A stretch of DNA of 64,000 nucleotides from an uncultured Lachnospiraceae bacterium (GCA_910587105.1 CAJUMB010000012.1:3528-67527); one strand, 5' to 3'; numbered from the stretch's first letter, positions 7,957-17,212 are shown. A program made the numbers and translations. Notes: generated from the sequence alone by a model not told the origin.

Positions 7957-10900
7957 CTATTTTTCTGCGCTGTACAAAGTAATCAGCTTTTTCAGATACT
8001 CATATCTTTCTTTTGCCTGTGCCTCTGACATATCAAACAATCTGGCTGCCTTCTCCGGGTTGGAACGTTTCAGGGAATTGTAACGCACCTCTCCGTCCAG
8101 GAAGTCCTGATAGCTTTCTGTGGGCTCTTTGCTGTCCAGAATGAAGGCGTCTTTTCCTTCTGCTTTCAGTGCAGGATTGTAGCGGAAGTTATGCCAGTAA
8201 CCAGCCTTTACAGCCAGCTCTTCTTCTGTCTGCGCTTTGCTCATGCCTTTCTTGATACCATGATTGATACACGGAGCATAAGCGATGATCACAGATGGTC
8301 CCGGATAAGCCTCTGCCTCTGCGATGGCCTTCACTGTCTGGTTGAAATCTGCGCCCATGGCAACCTGTGCCACATATACATATCCATAGCTCATGGCAAT
8401 GCTGGCCAGGTCTTTCTTCTTCACTTCCTTGCCGCCTGCTGCAAACTGGGCAATAGCACCTGTAGGGGTAGCTTTGGAAGACTGTCCGCCTGTGTTGGAG
8501 TACACTTCTGTATCAAATACCATGATATTGATATCTTTTCCGCTGGCAAGTACATGGTCCAGACCGCCGAATCCTATATCGTATGCCCAGCCGTCACCGC
8601 CAAAGATCCACTGGGATTTCTTACCCAGGAAGTCTTTCTGTTTCAGAATCTCCTGTGCTTTCTCACAGCCGCATGCTTCCAGGGCTGCAACCAGTTTTTC
8701 TGTGGCCAGTCCGTTGGCGGCACCGTTCTCATAAGTATCCAGCCATTCTTTCGCTGCCGCTTTCACATCCTCATTGGTTCCGTTGGCAGCAATGCCTTCC
8801 AGTTTTGTCTTCAATCCGCCGCGGACTGCGTTCTGAGCCAGAAGCATGCCATATCCAAACTCTGCCGCATCTTCAAAGAGAGAATTAGACCATGCAGGAC
8901 CTCTGCCCTGGGCATTCACGGTATAAGGAGTGGACGGTGAGGAGTTGCCCCAGATTGAGGAACATCCTGTGGCATTGGCAATATACATCCTGTCGCCGAA
9001 CAGCTGGGTAATCAGTTTCGCATACGGTGTCTCTCCACATCCTGCACAGGCTCCTGAGAACTCCAGCAGCGGCCGTTTGAACTGGCTGCCTTTCACAGAG
9101 GCTTCTTTGAATTTCTCAAGCACATCTGCCTTTTGCTGTACTTCTTCCACACCATAATTGAAATATTTCTGCTGGCCTGCGTTGGCCTCCATGTTTTCCA
9201 TAGCAAGGGCTTTTGCACCTTTCTTGCCTGGACACACGTTGGCACAGGAACCACATCCAGTACAGTCGTAAGCTGACACTACAATGGCAAACTTATAGGA
9301 ATCCATTCCAGTCATAGGAATCATCTGCATGCCTTCCGGTGCTTTCGCTGCTTCTTCCTCACTCAGTGCCACAGGACGGATAACTGCATGGGGACATACA
9401 TAAGCACAGCGGTTACACTGGATACAGTTTTCTGGTTTCCATACCGGGATATCTACAGCGATTCCACGTTTTTCGTAGGCAGATGCTCCGGAGGGAGTAC
9501 TTCCATCCACATAATCGCAGAATGCAGATACCGGAAGACTGTTTCCTTCCTGGGCATTTACCTTCACCTGAATATTGTTGACGAATTCCACTACGTCTTT
9601 TCTGCCGTGTTCTGCATGGGCTGCTGCCAGTCCTTCATCAGCGGCGTTCTTCCAGCTTTCTGGAACCTGGATTTCTTCCACCTGTTTTGCACCGGCATCG
9701 ATGGCATCATAGTTCATCTGCACAATGGCATCGCCTTTTCTGCCGTAGGTAGCTTTTGCTGCAGCTTTCATCAGGTCAATGGCCTGTTCTTCCGGAATGA
9801 TATTGGCCAGTTTAAAGAAAGCAGACTGGAGTACAGTGTTGATGCGGCCGCCCAGACCGATGTCTTTTCCAATGCGGATACCGTCAATCACATAGAACTT
9901 AATTCCATGATTTGCAATAAATGCTTTTACCTGTCCGGGAAGGTGCTGTTCCAGACCTGCCATATCCCATGGACAGTTCAGAAGGAATGTTCCGCCGTCC
10001 ACCAGCTCCTGCACCATATTGTACTTATTTACATAAGAAGGATTGTGGCAGGCCACGAAATCCGCTTTATGGATCAGATATGTGGACTTAATGGGCTTTT
10101 TACCAAATCTCAGATGAGACATGGTCACACCGCCGGACTTCTTGGAATCATAATCAAAATATGCCTGGGCATACATATCTGTGTTATCACCGATGATCTT
10201 AATGGAGTTTTTGTTGGCACCCACAGTACCGTCGGCACCCAGTCCCCAGAACTTGCAGTTGATGGTTCCTTCCGGCGTGGTTACCAGCGGAGTGCCGGTT
10301 TCCAGTGACAGATGGGTCACATCGTCCACGATACCAATGGTAAACGGTGTCTTAGCACTGTTGTCATACACAGCAACAATCTGTGCAGGTGTGGTATCTT
10401 TGGAACCAAGGCCGTAGCGTCCGGTAAAGATCGGTGTGTCATTGAAAGCGGTTCCTTTCAGAGCTGCAACCACATCCAAATATAATGGCTCACCCAATGC
10501 ACCCGGCTCTTTGGTCCGGTCCAGCACGGTGATTTGTTTTACAGAAGCCGGGATTGCTTCCACCAGAGCTTTTGCTGAGAATGGTCTGTACAGACGTACT
10601 TTCACCACGCCCACTTTTCTGCCTGCTGCCAGAAGATAATCAATGGTCTCCTCAATGGTATCACAGACAGAGCCCATGGCAATGATCACATGCTCAGCAT
10701 CCGGTGCACCATAGTAATTGAATAATTTGTAATTGGTACCGATCTTGGCATTTACTTTGTCCATATATTCCTGTACGATAGCGGGAAGTGCATCGTAGTA
10801 AGAATTACATGCCTCTCTTGCCTGGAAGAAGATATCCGGATTCTGCGCAGAACCTCTCTGACAGGGGTGGTTGGGATTCAGCGCGTGATTGCGGAATGCA

Positions 10901-11502
10901 TCCACAGCGTCCTGGTCCACCAGTTCTGCCAGATCCTCGTAATCCCAGGTCTCAATTTTCTGAATTTCGTGGGAAGTCCTGAAACCGTCAAAGAAATTGA
11001 TAAAAGGAACTTTCCCTTTAATGGCGGCACAATGGGCCACAGGAGTCAGGTCCATAACTTCCTGAACACTGGACTCACAGAGCATAGCTGCCCCGGTCTG
11101 GCGGCACGCATAAACATCAGAGTGGTCGCCGAAAATGGAAAGTGCATGGCTTGCCAGTGCACGGGCTGATACGTTAAACACGCCCGGAAGCTGCTCACCA
11201 GCGATTTTATAAAGATTAGGAATCATCAACAGCAGTCCCTGGGATGCTGTATATGTGGTGGTGAGTGCACCTGCTGACAGAGAACCGTGTACCGCACCGG
11301 CAGCTCCTGCCTCTGACTGCATCTCTGTTACCTGAACTTCCTGTCCAAAGATGTTCTTCCTTCCCTGTGTGGCCCATTCATCCGTAGCTTCTGCCATAAC
11401 GGAAGAAGGGGTAATGGGATAAATAGCTGCTACATCGGAATATGCGTAAGACGCATGGGCAGCAGCATGGTTTCCATCCATGGTTTTCATCTTTCTTGCC
11501 AT
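7957..11502 (-). CDS. nifJ: Pyruvate:ferredoxin (flavodoxin) oxidoreductase
   Basis: 1181-residue single-chain PFOR that converts pyruvate and CoA to acetyl-CoA and CO2, passing electrons to ferredoxin in the cytoplasm. Domains run in the usual order: pyruvate-binding N-terminal domain (YPITPSSVMAE), transketolase-like domain II, EKR region, a 2x[4Fe-4S] ferredoxin domain (CIQCNRCAYVCPH and CTGCGSCANVCPG), and the C-terminal thiamine diphosphate domain. The last shows ACAGCGETPYAK and GGDGWAYDIGFGGLDHVL followed by EVYSNTGGQSSK. Length matches full enzymes. AAGGAGG lies seven bases before the ATG. The Rrf2-type gene just upstream is a candidate regulator. This is the main energy-metabolism gene of the window and supports a strictly anaerobic host. 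Confidence 0.97.
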   Translation of the reverse strand: MARKMKTMDGNHAAAHASYAYSDVAAIYPITPSSVMAEATDEWATQGRKNIFGQEVQVTEMQSEAGAAGAVHGSLSAGALTTTYTASQGLLLMIPNLYKIAGEQLPGVFNVSARALASHALSIFGDHSDVYACRQTGAAMLCESSVQEVMDLTPVAHCAAIKGKVPFINFFDGFRTSHEIQKIETWDYEDLAELVDQDAVDAFRNHALNPNHPCQRGSAQNPDIFFQAREACNSYYDALPAIVQEYMDKVNAKIGTNYKLFNYYGAPDAEHVIIAMGSVCDTIEETIDYLLAAGRKVGVVKVRLYRPFSAKALVEAIPASVKQITVLDRTKEPGALGEPLYLDVVAALKGTAFNDTPIFTGRYGLGSKDTTPAQIVAVYDNSAKTPFTIGIVDDVTHLSLETGTPLVTTPEGTINCKFWGLGADGTVGANKNSIKIIGDNTDMYAQAYFDYDSKKSGGVTMSHLRFGKKPIKSTYLIHKADFVACHNPSYVNKYNMVQELVDGGTFLLNCPWDMAGLEQHLPGQVKAFIANHGIKFYVIDGIRIGKDIGLGGRINTVLQSAFFKLANIIPEEQAIDLMKAAAKATYGRKGDAIVQMNYDAIDAGAKQVEEIQVPESWKNAADEGLAAAHAEHGRKDVVEFVNNIQVKVNAQEGNSLPVSAFCDYVDGSTPSGASAYEKRGIAVDIPVWKPENCIQCNRCAYVCPHAVIRPVALSEEEAAKAPEGMQMIPMTGMDSYKFAIVVSAYDCTGCGSCANVCPGKKGAKALAMENMEANAGQQKYFNYGVEEVQQKADVLEKFKEASVKGSQFKRPLLEFSGACAGCGETPYAKLITQLFGDRMYIANATGCSSIWGNSSPSTPYTVNAQGRGPAWSNSLFEDAAEFGYGMLLAQNAVRGGLKTKLEGIAANGTNEDVKAAAKEWLDTYENGAANGLATEKLVAALEACGCEKAQEILKQKDFLGKKSQWIFGGDGWAYDIGFGGLDHVLASGKDINIMVFDTEVYSNTGGQSSKATPTGAIAQFAAGGKEVKKKDLASIAMSYGYVYVAQVAMGADFNQTVKAIAEAEAYPGPSVIIAYAPCINHGIKKGMSKAQTEEELAVKAGYWHNFRYNPALKAEGKDAFILDSKEPTESYQDFLDGEVRYNSLKRSNPEKAARLFDMSEAQAKERYEYLKKLITLYSAEK

Positions 11503-11636
11503 TCGTATTTCCTCCTTAGAAAATAATCAGTAAATTCTATAATTTGGTAATCCATTTTTATCCGGCTGTAATATCAGCCTATAAGGTGATGATACCATAT
11601 TTTAGGAAATGTGTCTATGAAGTTTGCACCATTTTC

Positions 11637-12047
11637 TTACTGCTCATGGTTTAAAATATTTTCCAGAGACTCTTCCGACAGTAAATCCCACAGTTTCTTC
11701 TGAATCGACGCCAGCTTTCGATGTACCTGGCAGGGCTTTCCCCCTGCACCATTGCGGCTGCAGGGCTTTCCCGGGTCCATACAGTCTACAAGATACATAT
11801 CCGGATCAATGGCCTGGTACACGTCCAGCAGCGTAATCTGGCTGGTGGGCCTTTCCAGCGCATAACCGCCGTGGACACCGCGGAATCCTTTCACAATCTG
11901 GGCTGCCTGCAGTTTCTTTAATATTTTATAAGCAAAAGGGGACGTTAATTCTTCTCTTTTACAGATTTCCCCCACACTGAGCCGTTTCTCACCTTCCAAT
12001 GCCCGGATCACCCGGACCGCATAATCACATTCCCTGGTAATATACAT
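11637..12047 (-). CDS. Rrf2-family transcriptional regulator (IscR-like, possible Fe-S sensor)
   Basis: 136-residue winged-helix protein. The N terminus YITRECDYAVRVIRAL, the recognition region LTSPFAYKILKKLQ and the wing GVHGGYALERP are standard for Rrf2 proteins. Three cysteines in VDCMDPGKPCSRN...KPCQVH have the spacing C-x6-C-x9-C, in the place where IscR and NsrR bind an Fe-S cluster, so redox or iron-sulfur sensing is likely but not shown. The ATG at 12047 is chosen because AGGAGG is 11 bases upstream; the ATG at 12056 would leave only two bases. It lies upstream of PFOR in the same direction, which makes PFOR, an iron-sulfur enzyme, a plausible target. Confidence 0.87.
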   Translation of the reverse strand: MYITRECDYAVRVIRALEGEKRLSVGEICKREELTSPFAYKILKKLQAAQIVKGFRGVHGGYALERPTSQITLLDVYQAIDPDMYLVDCMDPGKPCSRNGAGGKPCQVHRKLASIQKKLWDLLSEESLENILNHEQ

Positions 12048-12124
12048 CCTGTCCATTTCCTCCTGTATTACTCAAGATATTCCCGGAAATTTCCTTATTC
12101 ACCGGATACCAAATACAATTACTT

Positions 12125-12285
12125 AGGGAACTGTATGTAAATAGTCTATGCCATCTGCTTGTCTTTTCTTTAGACAGCGCCCGCCCAAAATCAGTTACAC
12201 AGCCCGCTATGCGCCTGATTTTGGGCGGACACTCTCAGAGAAAAATCCGGCGCACCTGTCACAGGTTATTTACATACAGTTCCCT
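12125..12285. repeat. 161-bp MITE-like element with perfect 19-bp inverted ends
   Basis: The ends AGGGAACTGTATGTAAATA (12125-12143) and its exact complement (12267-12285) bound a non-coding unit. Inside, a second perfect stem CCGCCCAAAATCAG / CTGATTTTGGGCGG lies near 12180-12231. There is no reading frame. The ends share GGAACTGTA with the repeats at 7799 and 42147. Confidence 0.7.
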
Positions 12286-12348
12286 CTGATAAATATATCA
12301 ACCCTTCGCAATTCAGTCAAGTTTTAAATTTGAAAAGAAAATTAAGAC

Positions 12349-12376
12349 TTGCATATTCTGCGATTTACGGTAAAAT
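12349..12376 (+). promoter_or_regulatory. Probable ABC-F promoter
   Basis: TTGCAT (12349-12354) and TAAAAT (12371-12376) with a 16-base spacer, giving a leader of about 45 bases before the ATG at 12428. Confidence 0.45.
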
Positions 12377-12427
12377 AGGTTAGAGTATGTGGAAACACTA
12401 AAATATAGAAATGAATGAGGTTTGTGT

Positions 12428-14059
12428 ATGATTTCAGCAAATAACATCACTTTACGCATCGGGAAAAAAGCTCTGTTTGAGGACGTCAATATAAAATTCA
12501 CCGAGGGAAACTGCTACGGCTTAATCGGAGCAAACGGAGCCGGAAAATCCACATTTTTGAAAATTCTCTCCGGACAGTTGGATTCCACCAAAGGAGACGT
12601 GTCCATCACCCCCGGACAGCGCCTGTCTTTCCTCCAGCAGGACCATTTCAAATACGATGAATACCAGGTTCTGGATACGGTGATTATGGGCAACAAGCGC
12701 CTTTACGATGTAAGAAATGAAAAGGAAGCCATCTATGCCAAGGAAGACTTCACAGACGATGACGGAATCCGTGCCAGCGAGCTGGAGGCGGAGTTTGCAG
12801 AGATGAACGGATGGGAAGCCGAATCCGACGCCTCGTCCCTGCTGAACGGGCTGGGTGTAACCACTGAATACCACGACTCCCTGATGAAAAATCTGGAGGG
12901 AAATCTGAAAGTAAAAGTACTGCTGGCCCAGGCATTATTCGGCAATCCGGACATTCTGCTTTTGGATGAGCCCACCAACCACCTGGATTTGAATGCTATT
13001 GAATGGCTGGAAGAGTTTTTGATTGATTTTTCCAACACCGTAATTGTCGTGTCCCACGACCGGTATTTTCTGAACAAAGTCTGCACCCACACCGCAGACA
13101 TTGATTATGGAAAAATCCAGCTCTATGCAGGAAACTATGATTTCTGGTATGAGTCCAGCCAGCTTCTGATCAAACAGATGAAAGAAGCCAATAAGAAAAA
13201 AGAAGAAAAGATCAAAGAGCTGCAGGAATTTATCTCCCGGTTCAGCGCCAATGCCTCCAAGTCCAGACAGGCCACTTCCCGTAAGCGGGCACTGGAAAAG
13301 ATTCAGCTGGACGAAATGCGTCCCTCCAGCCGGAAGTATCCTTATATCGACTTTAGGCCCAACCGGGAAATCGGCAACGAAGTGCTTATGGTAGAAAATC
13401 TCTCCAAAACCGTGGATGGTGAAAAAATCCTGGATAACCTCACATTCACCCTGGGCCATGACGATAAAGTGGCTTTCGTAGGTTCCAATGAGAGGGCAAA
13501 AACGCTCCTGTTCCAGATTCTCATGGGAGAAGAAGAACCGGATGAGGGAACTTATAAATGGGGAATCACCACCTCCCGCTCCTATTTTCCCAAAGACAGC
13601 ACAGCAGAATTTGACAACGATTTAACTATCGCCGATTGGCTCACCCAATATTCAGAGATCAAAGACGCCACCTATGTGAGAGGTTTCCTTGGGCGGATGT
13701 TATTTGCCGGGGAAGACGGGGTGAAGAAGGTGAAAGTTCTCTCCGGAGGCGAGAAAGTCCGCTGTCTCCTCTCCAAGATGATGATATCCGGTTCCAATAT
13801 CCTGATTCTGGATGAACCCACCAATCATCTGGATATGGAAGCTATCACCGCATTGAACAACGGACTGATCAAATTCCCGGGGGTAATCCTGTTCGCCTCC
13901 CATGACCATCAGTTCGTACAGACAACTGCCAACCGTATCATGGAGATTTTGCCTGACGGTACTTTAGTAGATAAGATCACCACCTACGATGAATATCTGG
14001 CCAGCGACGAAATGGCTAAGAAACGTCATGTATATACCCTGAAAGAAGTAGATAATTAA
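12428..14059 (+). CDS. ABC-F family ATPase with one degenerate nucleotide site
   Basis: 543-residue soluble protein with two ABC ATPase domains and no membrane segments, so it belongs to ABC-F; members act on ribosomes in translation or antibiotic protection. Domain 1 has Walker A GANGAGKST (residues 34-42) and LLLDEPTNHLD. Domain 2 has signature LSGGEK and LILDEPTNHLD. The domain 1 signature is LEGNLK (residues 156-161), losing the usual Ser, and the domain 2 Walker A is GSNERAKT (352-359), losing the Gly before Lys, so one composite site looks degenerate. A charged linker (KEANKKKEEKIKELQEF) joins the domains. GAGG lies seven bases before the ATG; a TTG six bases upstream is less likely. 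It resembles the YkpA/YbiT branch. Confidence 0.88.
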   Translation: MISANNITLRIGKKALFEDVNIKFTEGNCYGLIGANGAGKSTFLKILSGQLDSTKGDVSITPGQRLSFLQQDHFKYDEYQVLDTVIMGNKRLYDVRNEKEAIYAKEDFTDDDGIRASELEAEFAEMNGWEAESDASSLLNGLGVTTEYHDSLMKNLEGNLKVKVLLAQALFGNPDILLLDEPTNHLDLNAIEWLEEFLIDFSNTVIVVSHDRYFLNKVCTHTADIDYGKIQLYAGNYDFWYESSQLLIKQMKEANKKKEEKIKELQEFISRFSANASKSRQATSRKRALEKIQLDEMRPSSRKYPYIDFRPNREIGNEVLMVENLSKTVDGEKILDNLTFTLGHDDKVAFVGSNERAKTLLFQILMGEEEPDEGTYKWGITTSRSYFPKDSTAEFDNDLTIADWLTQYSEIKDATYVRGFLGRMLFAGEDGVKKVKVLSGGEKVRCLLSKMMISGSNILILDEPTNHLDMEAITALNNGLIKFPGVILFASHDHQFVQTTANRIMEILPDGTLVDKITTYDEYLASDEMAKKRHVYTLKEVDN

Positions 14060-14153
14060 GAACCGTTTCTGGCATTGGTGATAAACGGCAATGAATAAGG
14101 GGCTGCAGGAAGACCGGCCCTTTCCCTTACAGTCACAGAATCCGCTTCTTCCG

Positions 14154-14756
14154 TTACTGAGCGGCAGTCTTGACAGGAGTACCGCCACCGTTGCGGGTGG
14201 ATACAGCCTGCACCACGATTCCGGCCACAGTCAGCGCGGCCCCGAAAAACATTATTTTTGCATCCGCCTCTTTGTGCAGAAGCCCCGCTGCCGAGACAGC
14301 GGCGGCGAATCCTCCCCACAGGGCAGTGTGAAAGATTACCATGGGCTTCACAAAAGCCGCACCCAAAAGGCCGACTGCAATTGCTGCCGCCAGGCAGATC
14401 ATAAACTTCAGTGAATCTTTTGGCTGCATCAAAATGCTGATGGAAACCACTGCCGCCTGGGTACACAAGAGGAACGCACCTATGCGGTAAACATGAAATG
14501 CCATCATTCCCAGGAGCAGCCCCGCCAGCAGAAGAACCGTGATCTGTATGGCGCTGCTCCTGGTATAATGGGAAACGATTGTATAACCCGCCAAAGCACC
14601 TATGGTAAACCCCGTCAGGCTGAGCCATACTTTCAGAAGCTGATACCCCAGGAAACAATTCAATAGGCCAATCACCAGAGTCACACCTGCTGTGCTGATC
14701 TGTATCTGCGCCAATTCTTCTGCAGCCATAGACAGAAAATCCATTACTTTTTCCAT
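14154..14756 (-). CDS. Multi-pass membrane protein, DUF4203/TMEM198-like
   Basis: 200-residue hydrophobic protein with about seven predicted membrane helices, for example VTLVIGLLNCFLGYQLL, LTGFTIGALAGYTIV and ITVLLLAGLLLGMMAF. Glycine-rich helices of this arrangement suggest the DUF4203 (TMEM198-like) group, of unknown function. A GGTGGTG ribosome site precedes the ATG. It ends about 95 bases from the convergent ABC-F gene and lies 39 bases downstream of the transglutaminase-like lipoprotein gene, so it may be co-transcribed with that gene. Confidence 0.7.
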   Translation of the reverse strand: MEKVMDFLSMAAEELAQIQISTAGVTLVIGLLNCFLGYQLLKVWLSLTGFTIGALAGYTIVSHYTRSSAIQITVLLLAGLLLGMMAFHVYRIGAFLLCTQAAVVSISILMQPKDSLKFMICLAAAIAVGLLGAAFVKPMVIFHTALWGGFAAAVSAAGLLHKEADAKIMFFGAALTVAGIVVQAVSTRNGGGTPVKTAAQ

Positions 14757-14795
14757 ATATCACCACCTGTCATTGTTCTCTCTGCTATTCGCTCA

Positions 14796-15974
14796 TTACA
14801 ACATTACATACAAAGTCAGCAGATCATCCATATTACTGTAATGATACTCCACCTGGGGAATCCCTTGAAGATTCATATAATATCTGACCAGTTCTTCAAT
14901 TCGTCCGTTCTCAATCATATCTGTATAAGCTGCCTGATAGGAAGCTGGGTCTGTGAATTTTACCCGCAGCAGATGAGCCCCCTGACTCAGCTGGGCGGTA
15001 AAATAATTATACAGGGTGCCCCATTCATAACTGGAAAAACAATTGCCGTTTAACACATAATAATTATAATCCACTGCTGAACACACCGGCAGGGCAAACT
15101 CCTCGTCCGGCCAGCAAATCTGGCTGTATTCATTGGGAAAAGGGGCCAGATAATCATATAAAGGAACAGCTCCTTCCAATCCCAGCAGACCAGGCTGGTC
15201 ACCATTGGTGGCATCCACATAATAGTAATTCCCATCTATATTTACTATATTCCATGCATGTCCCTCTGATGACATCTTTGTTTCTCCGGACACATAGATG
15301 GATTCAATATCGAATCTCTCCAAAAGATACTGGACTGCCCCCGCATATCCGGCACAGACAGCCTGTCCCATCGAAAAAACTCCTGCGATATTCTGGTCGT
15401 TCTCATTCATCACATATTCCGTACAGCCAATCACATAGTCATAAACACTTCTCACAACATCATAGGCCGGGGCATTTTCAGGCAGAGCATGCAGTACCTG
15501 CTGGTAAGCCTGTTCCAGACTTTCTTCCACGGGAGCCGCTTCCTCCCTGGTATACCCATAAGTGGGGGTAAATATGGTATCCGATTTATTGATTGTCTTA
15601 TAGTAAGTCTCCCCATTGTGCACCCAAAAAAGCTCCTGATGATCTTTCAGCAGAGCCCTGTATGCCTTATCAATGGCATCGTTATCGGTATCTGACAGCA
15701 AAATCTCTGTTTCAAAAACCAATATTCCCTCCAGAAGCTGGCGGTAACTCCTCTTCTCATTCATAGTAAGCTGCTTAAAATAGTATTCCTGATGTATCCC
15801 ATCTGTCTCCGCCACCGGCTCCTGCGTCTGCTCTGGCATCTGGGTTTCTTTCTCGAACGCCCCCACTGACTCCTTTACCTTGGTGACTGTACGTTCCACA
15901 TACCTGCATCCGCCAGAGAAAACAAGTATGCCTGCCGCAAGAACCCACAACAATCCCCTGTTGTATTTTTTCAT
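14796..15974 (-). CDS. Lipoprotein with transglutaminase-like cysteine protease fold
   Basis: 392-residue exported lipoprotein: an N-terminal hydrophobic segment ends in the lipobox FSGGC (Cys about residue 23). A middle region of unknown fold precedes a transglutaminase-core domain with the catalytic triad visible as Cys in GQAVCAGYAGAV, His in SEGHAWNIV and Asp in YYYVDATNGD. Such bacterial domains are often peptidases or peptidoglycan-modifying enzymes; the substrate is unknown. GGGGAG lies before the ATG. It is 35 bases downstream of queH. Transglutaminase-like surface proteins recur at 19064 and 24155 in this window. Confidence 0.85.
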   Translation of the reverse strand: MKKYNRGLLWVLAAGILVFSGGCRYVERTVTKVKESVGAFEKETQMPEQTQEPVAETDGIHQEYYFKQLTMNEKRSYRQLLEGILVFETEILLSDTDNDAIDKAYRALLKDHQELFWVHNGETYYKTINKSDTIFTPTYGYTREEAAPVEESLEQAYQQVLHALPENAPAYDVVRSVYDYVIGCTEYVMNENDQNIAGVFSMGQAVCAGYAGAVQYLLERFDIESIYVSGETKMSSEGHAWNIVNIDGNYYYVDATNGDQPGLLGLEGAVPLYDYLAPFPNEYSQICWPDEEFALPVCSAVDYNYYVLNGNCFSSYEWGTLYNYFTAQLSQGAHLLRVKFTDPASYQAAYTDMIENGRIEELVRYYMNLQGIPQVEYHYSNMDDLLTLYVML

Positions 15975-16009
15975 AAATTCTCCCCTGATTTAAAATCTAT
16001 ATCTGAAAT

Positions 16010-16645
16010 CTACTCCCTGTAATTGATATTTTGTGATTCCCGTCTGGAAAAAATGCATCCACAATAATTCTGTCTGTAAAGATGGTACTGGGCCGACAGC
16101 TCCAGTGAGCGGCCATAGCCATTTCTTTTCTTAAAATCGGACGGAAGATAAGGGATTTTACACTCCTCCCCCAGTGAAATCCCGATTTCATTGAGTTTCT
16201 GTGCATTTTTCAATGGGCTGATACTCAGCGTAGTGGTAAAATAGTCATATCCCCCTGCCGCCCCTGTTGCTGCGGCCTCACCAAGACGCAGCCTGTAGCA
16301 GGCATGACACCGCTCCTGGCCTTCCGGCAGATGCTCCATCCCCCTGGCCATGTCATAAAACCGCTCCGGCTCATAATTTCCCTCCTGAAAAGACACAGGA
16401 TAACGAAATGTCATCTCTTCAATGAGCCTCTTCTGCTCCTGTACCCGCTGCTCGTATTCCCTGGCAGGTGAAATATTGGGATTATAATAAAATACCGTAA
16501 TGTGAAAATAATCTGATAAATACTCCAGCACATAGCTGCTGCAGGGAGCGCAGCAGCTGTGCAGCAGCAGACGGGGTATTTCCTGTGTTTTCTGCAGGTT
16601 ATCCAGAATCTTATCCAGCTGCAGTTGATAATTGACTTTGTTCAT
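16010..16645 (-). CDS. queH: Epoxyqueuosine reductase QueH
   Basis: 211-residue Fe-S enzyme (former DUF208) that reduces epoxyqueuosine to queuosine in tRNA, the non-cobalamin alternative to QueG. Its cysteine motifs are complete: LLLHSCCAPCSSYVLEYL near the N terminus, RCHACYRLRL in the middle and NYCGCIFS near the end. The ATG at 16645 has AAGGCGG five to eight bases upstream; an in-frame ATG at 16672 has no ribosome site and abuts a palindromic repeat. No other queuosine genes are nearby. Confidence 0.92.
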   Translation of the reverse strand: MNKVNYQLQLDKILDNLQKTQEIPRLLLHSCCAPCSSYVLEYLSDYFHITVFYYNPNISPAREYEQRVQEQKRLIEEMTFRYPVSFQEGNYEPERFYDMARGMEHLPEGQERCHACYRLRLGEAAATGAAGGYDYFTTTLSISPLKNAQKLNEIGISLGEECKIPYLPSDFKKRNGYGRSLELSAQYHLYRQNYCGCIFSRRESQNINYRE

Positions 16646-16673
16646 AGATACCGCCTTTTTGACTGCTTCCATT

Positions 16674-16752
16674 AAAGCGTGTCTGAAAATTCATTCCCGC
16701 CATATGCACGCCCCGCTTGGGAACTGGCAGAAAACAATTTCAGACACGCTTT
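16674..16752. repeat. 79-bp palindromic repeat, AGCGTGTCTGAAAATT family
   Basis: Ends AAAGCGTGTCTGAAAATT (16674-16691) and AATTTCAGACACGCTTT (16736-16752) are inverted copies. The interior TCATTC-CGCCAT...CACGC-CC...GGAACTG matches the repeat at 42105 closely. It lies directly upstream of queH, probably within its leader or promoter region. Confidence 0.65.
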
Positions 16753-16873
16753 AGAAAATTCTATTTCACCACGCCAAAACAGCACCTGGTGAATAGTTAC
16801 ATTATATCTTATATGACAGTTTTTGTATACTGCAATTTCTGTCCGGATGGAGTATTAGCATATACCTATATTG

Positions 16874-17212
16874 TTACTGACTGGACAGAACACGATGCAG
16901 CTTATTCCTGCGCCCAGATGCCGCGGACCCAAACATACAGCCATAATCATACATTTTACAGCAGAGATATTTCTGCATATCCAGCAGACTGTCAATAATC
17001 TTTTCTATATCATCATCTTCATCCACACCCAGCCGTTCACAGAGCCTTCTGCTGGCATCGTAGACTTCCTGATATTTTTCCTGGCAATACTTTCCCTCTT
17101 CAAACTCAGATTCTATAAACCTGGCTTCTTTTCCCGCAAACTGATGCATATCATAGAGCCCGTTCATTAAATCGTATACCCGTTCTTTCCATTTTTCACT
17201 GCTTGTATACAT
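16874..17212 (-). CDS. Small conserved-looking hypothetical protein
   Basis: 112-residue soluble protein, not recognised with confidence. It is helical and charged (MYTSSEKWKERVYDLMNG, then acidic VDEDDDIEKIIDSLLD) with a Cys-containing tail (KYLCCKMYDYGCMFG). AGGTGA lies six bases before the ATG and codon use resembles the neighbours, so it is probably real. It sits between a repeat element and the PucR-type regulator with no clear functional link. Confidence 0.65.
   Translation of the reverse strand: MYTSSEKWKERVYDLMNGLYDMHQFAGKEARFIESEFEEGKYCQEKYQEVYDASRRLCERLGVDEDDDIEKIIDSLLDMQKYLCCKMYDYGCMFGSAASGRRNKLHRVLSSQ

Larger units (their letters stand above)
12048..12427. other. Intergenic region with repeat element and ABC-F promoter
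   Basis: This 380-base divergent gap contains the 161-bp repeat (12125-12285) and the probable ABC-F promoter (12349-12376). No coding sequence was recognised. Confidence 0.6.

Noticed and set aside
9388..10308. Long frame antisense to PFOR
   Set aside because: Lies wholly inside a well-supported gene on the other strand and shows no protein-like motif; a codon-bias shadow.
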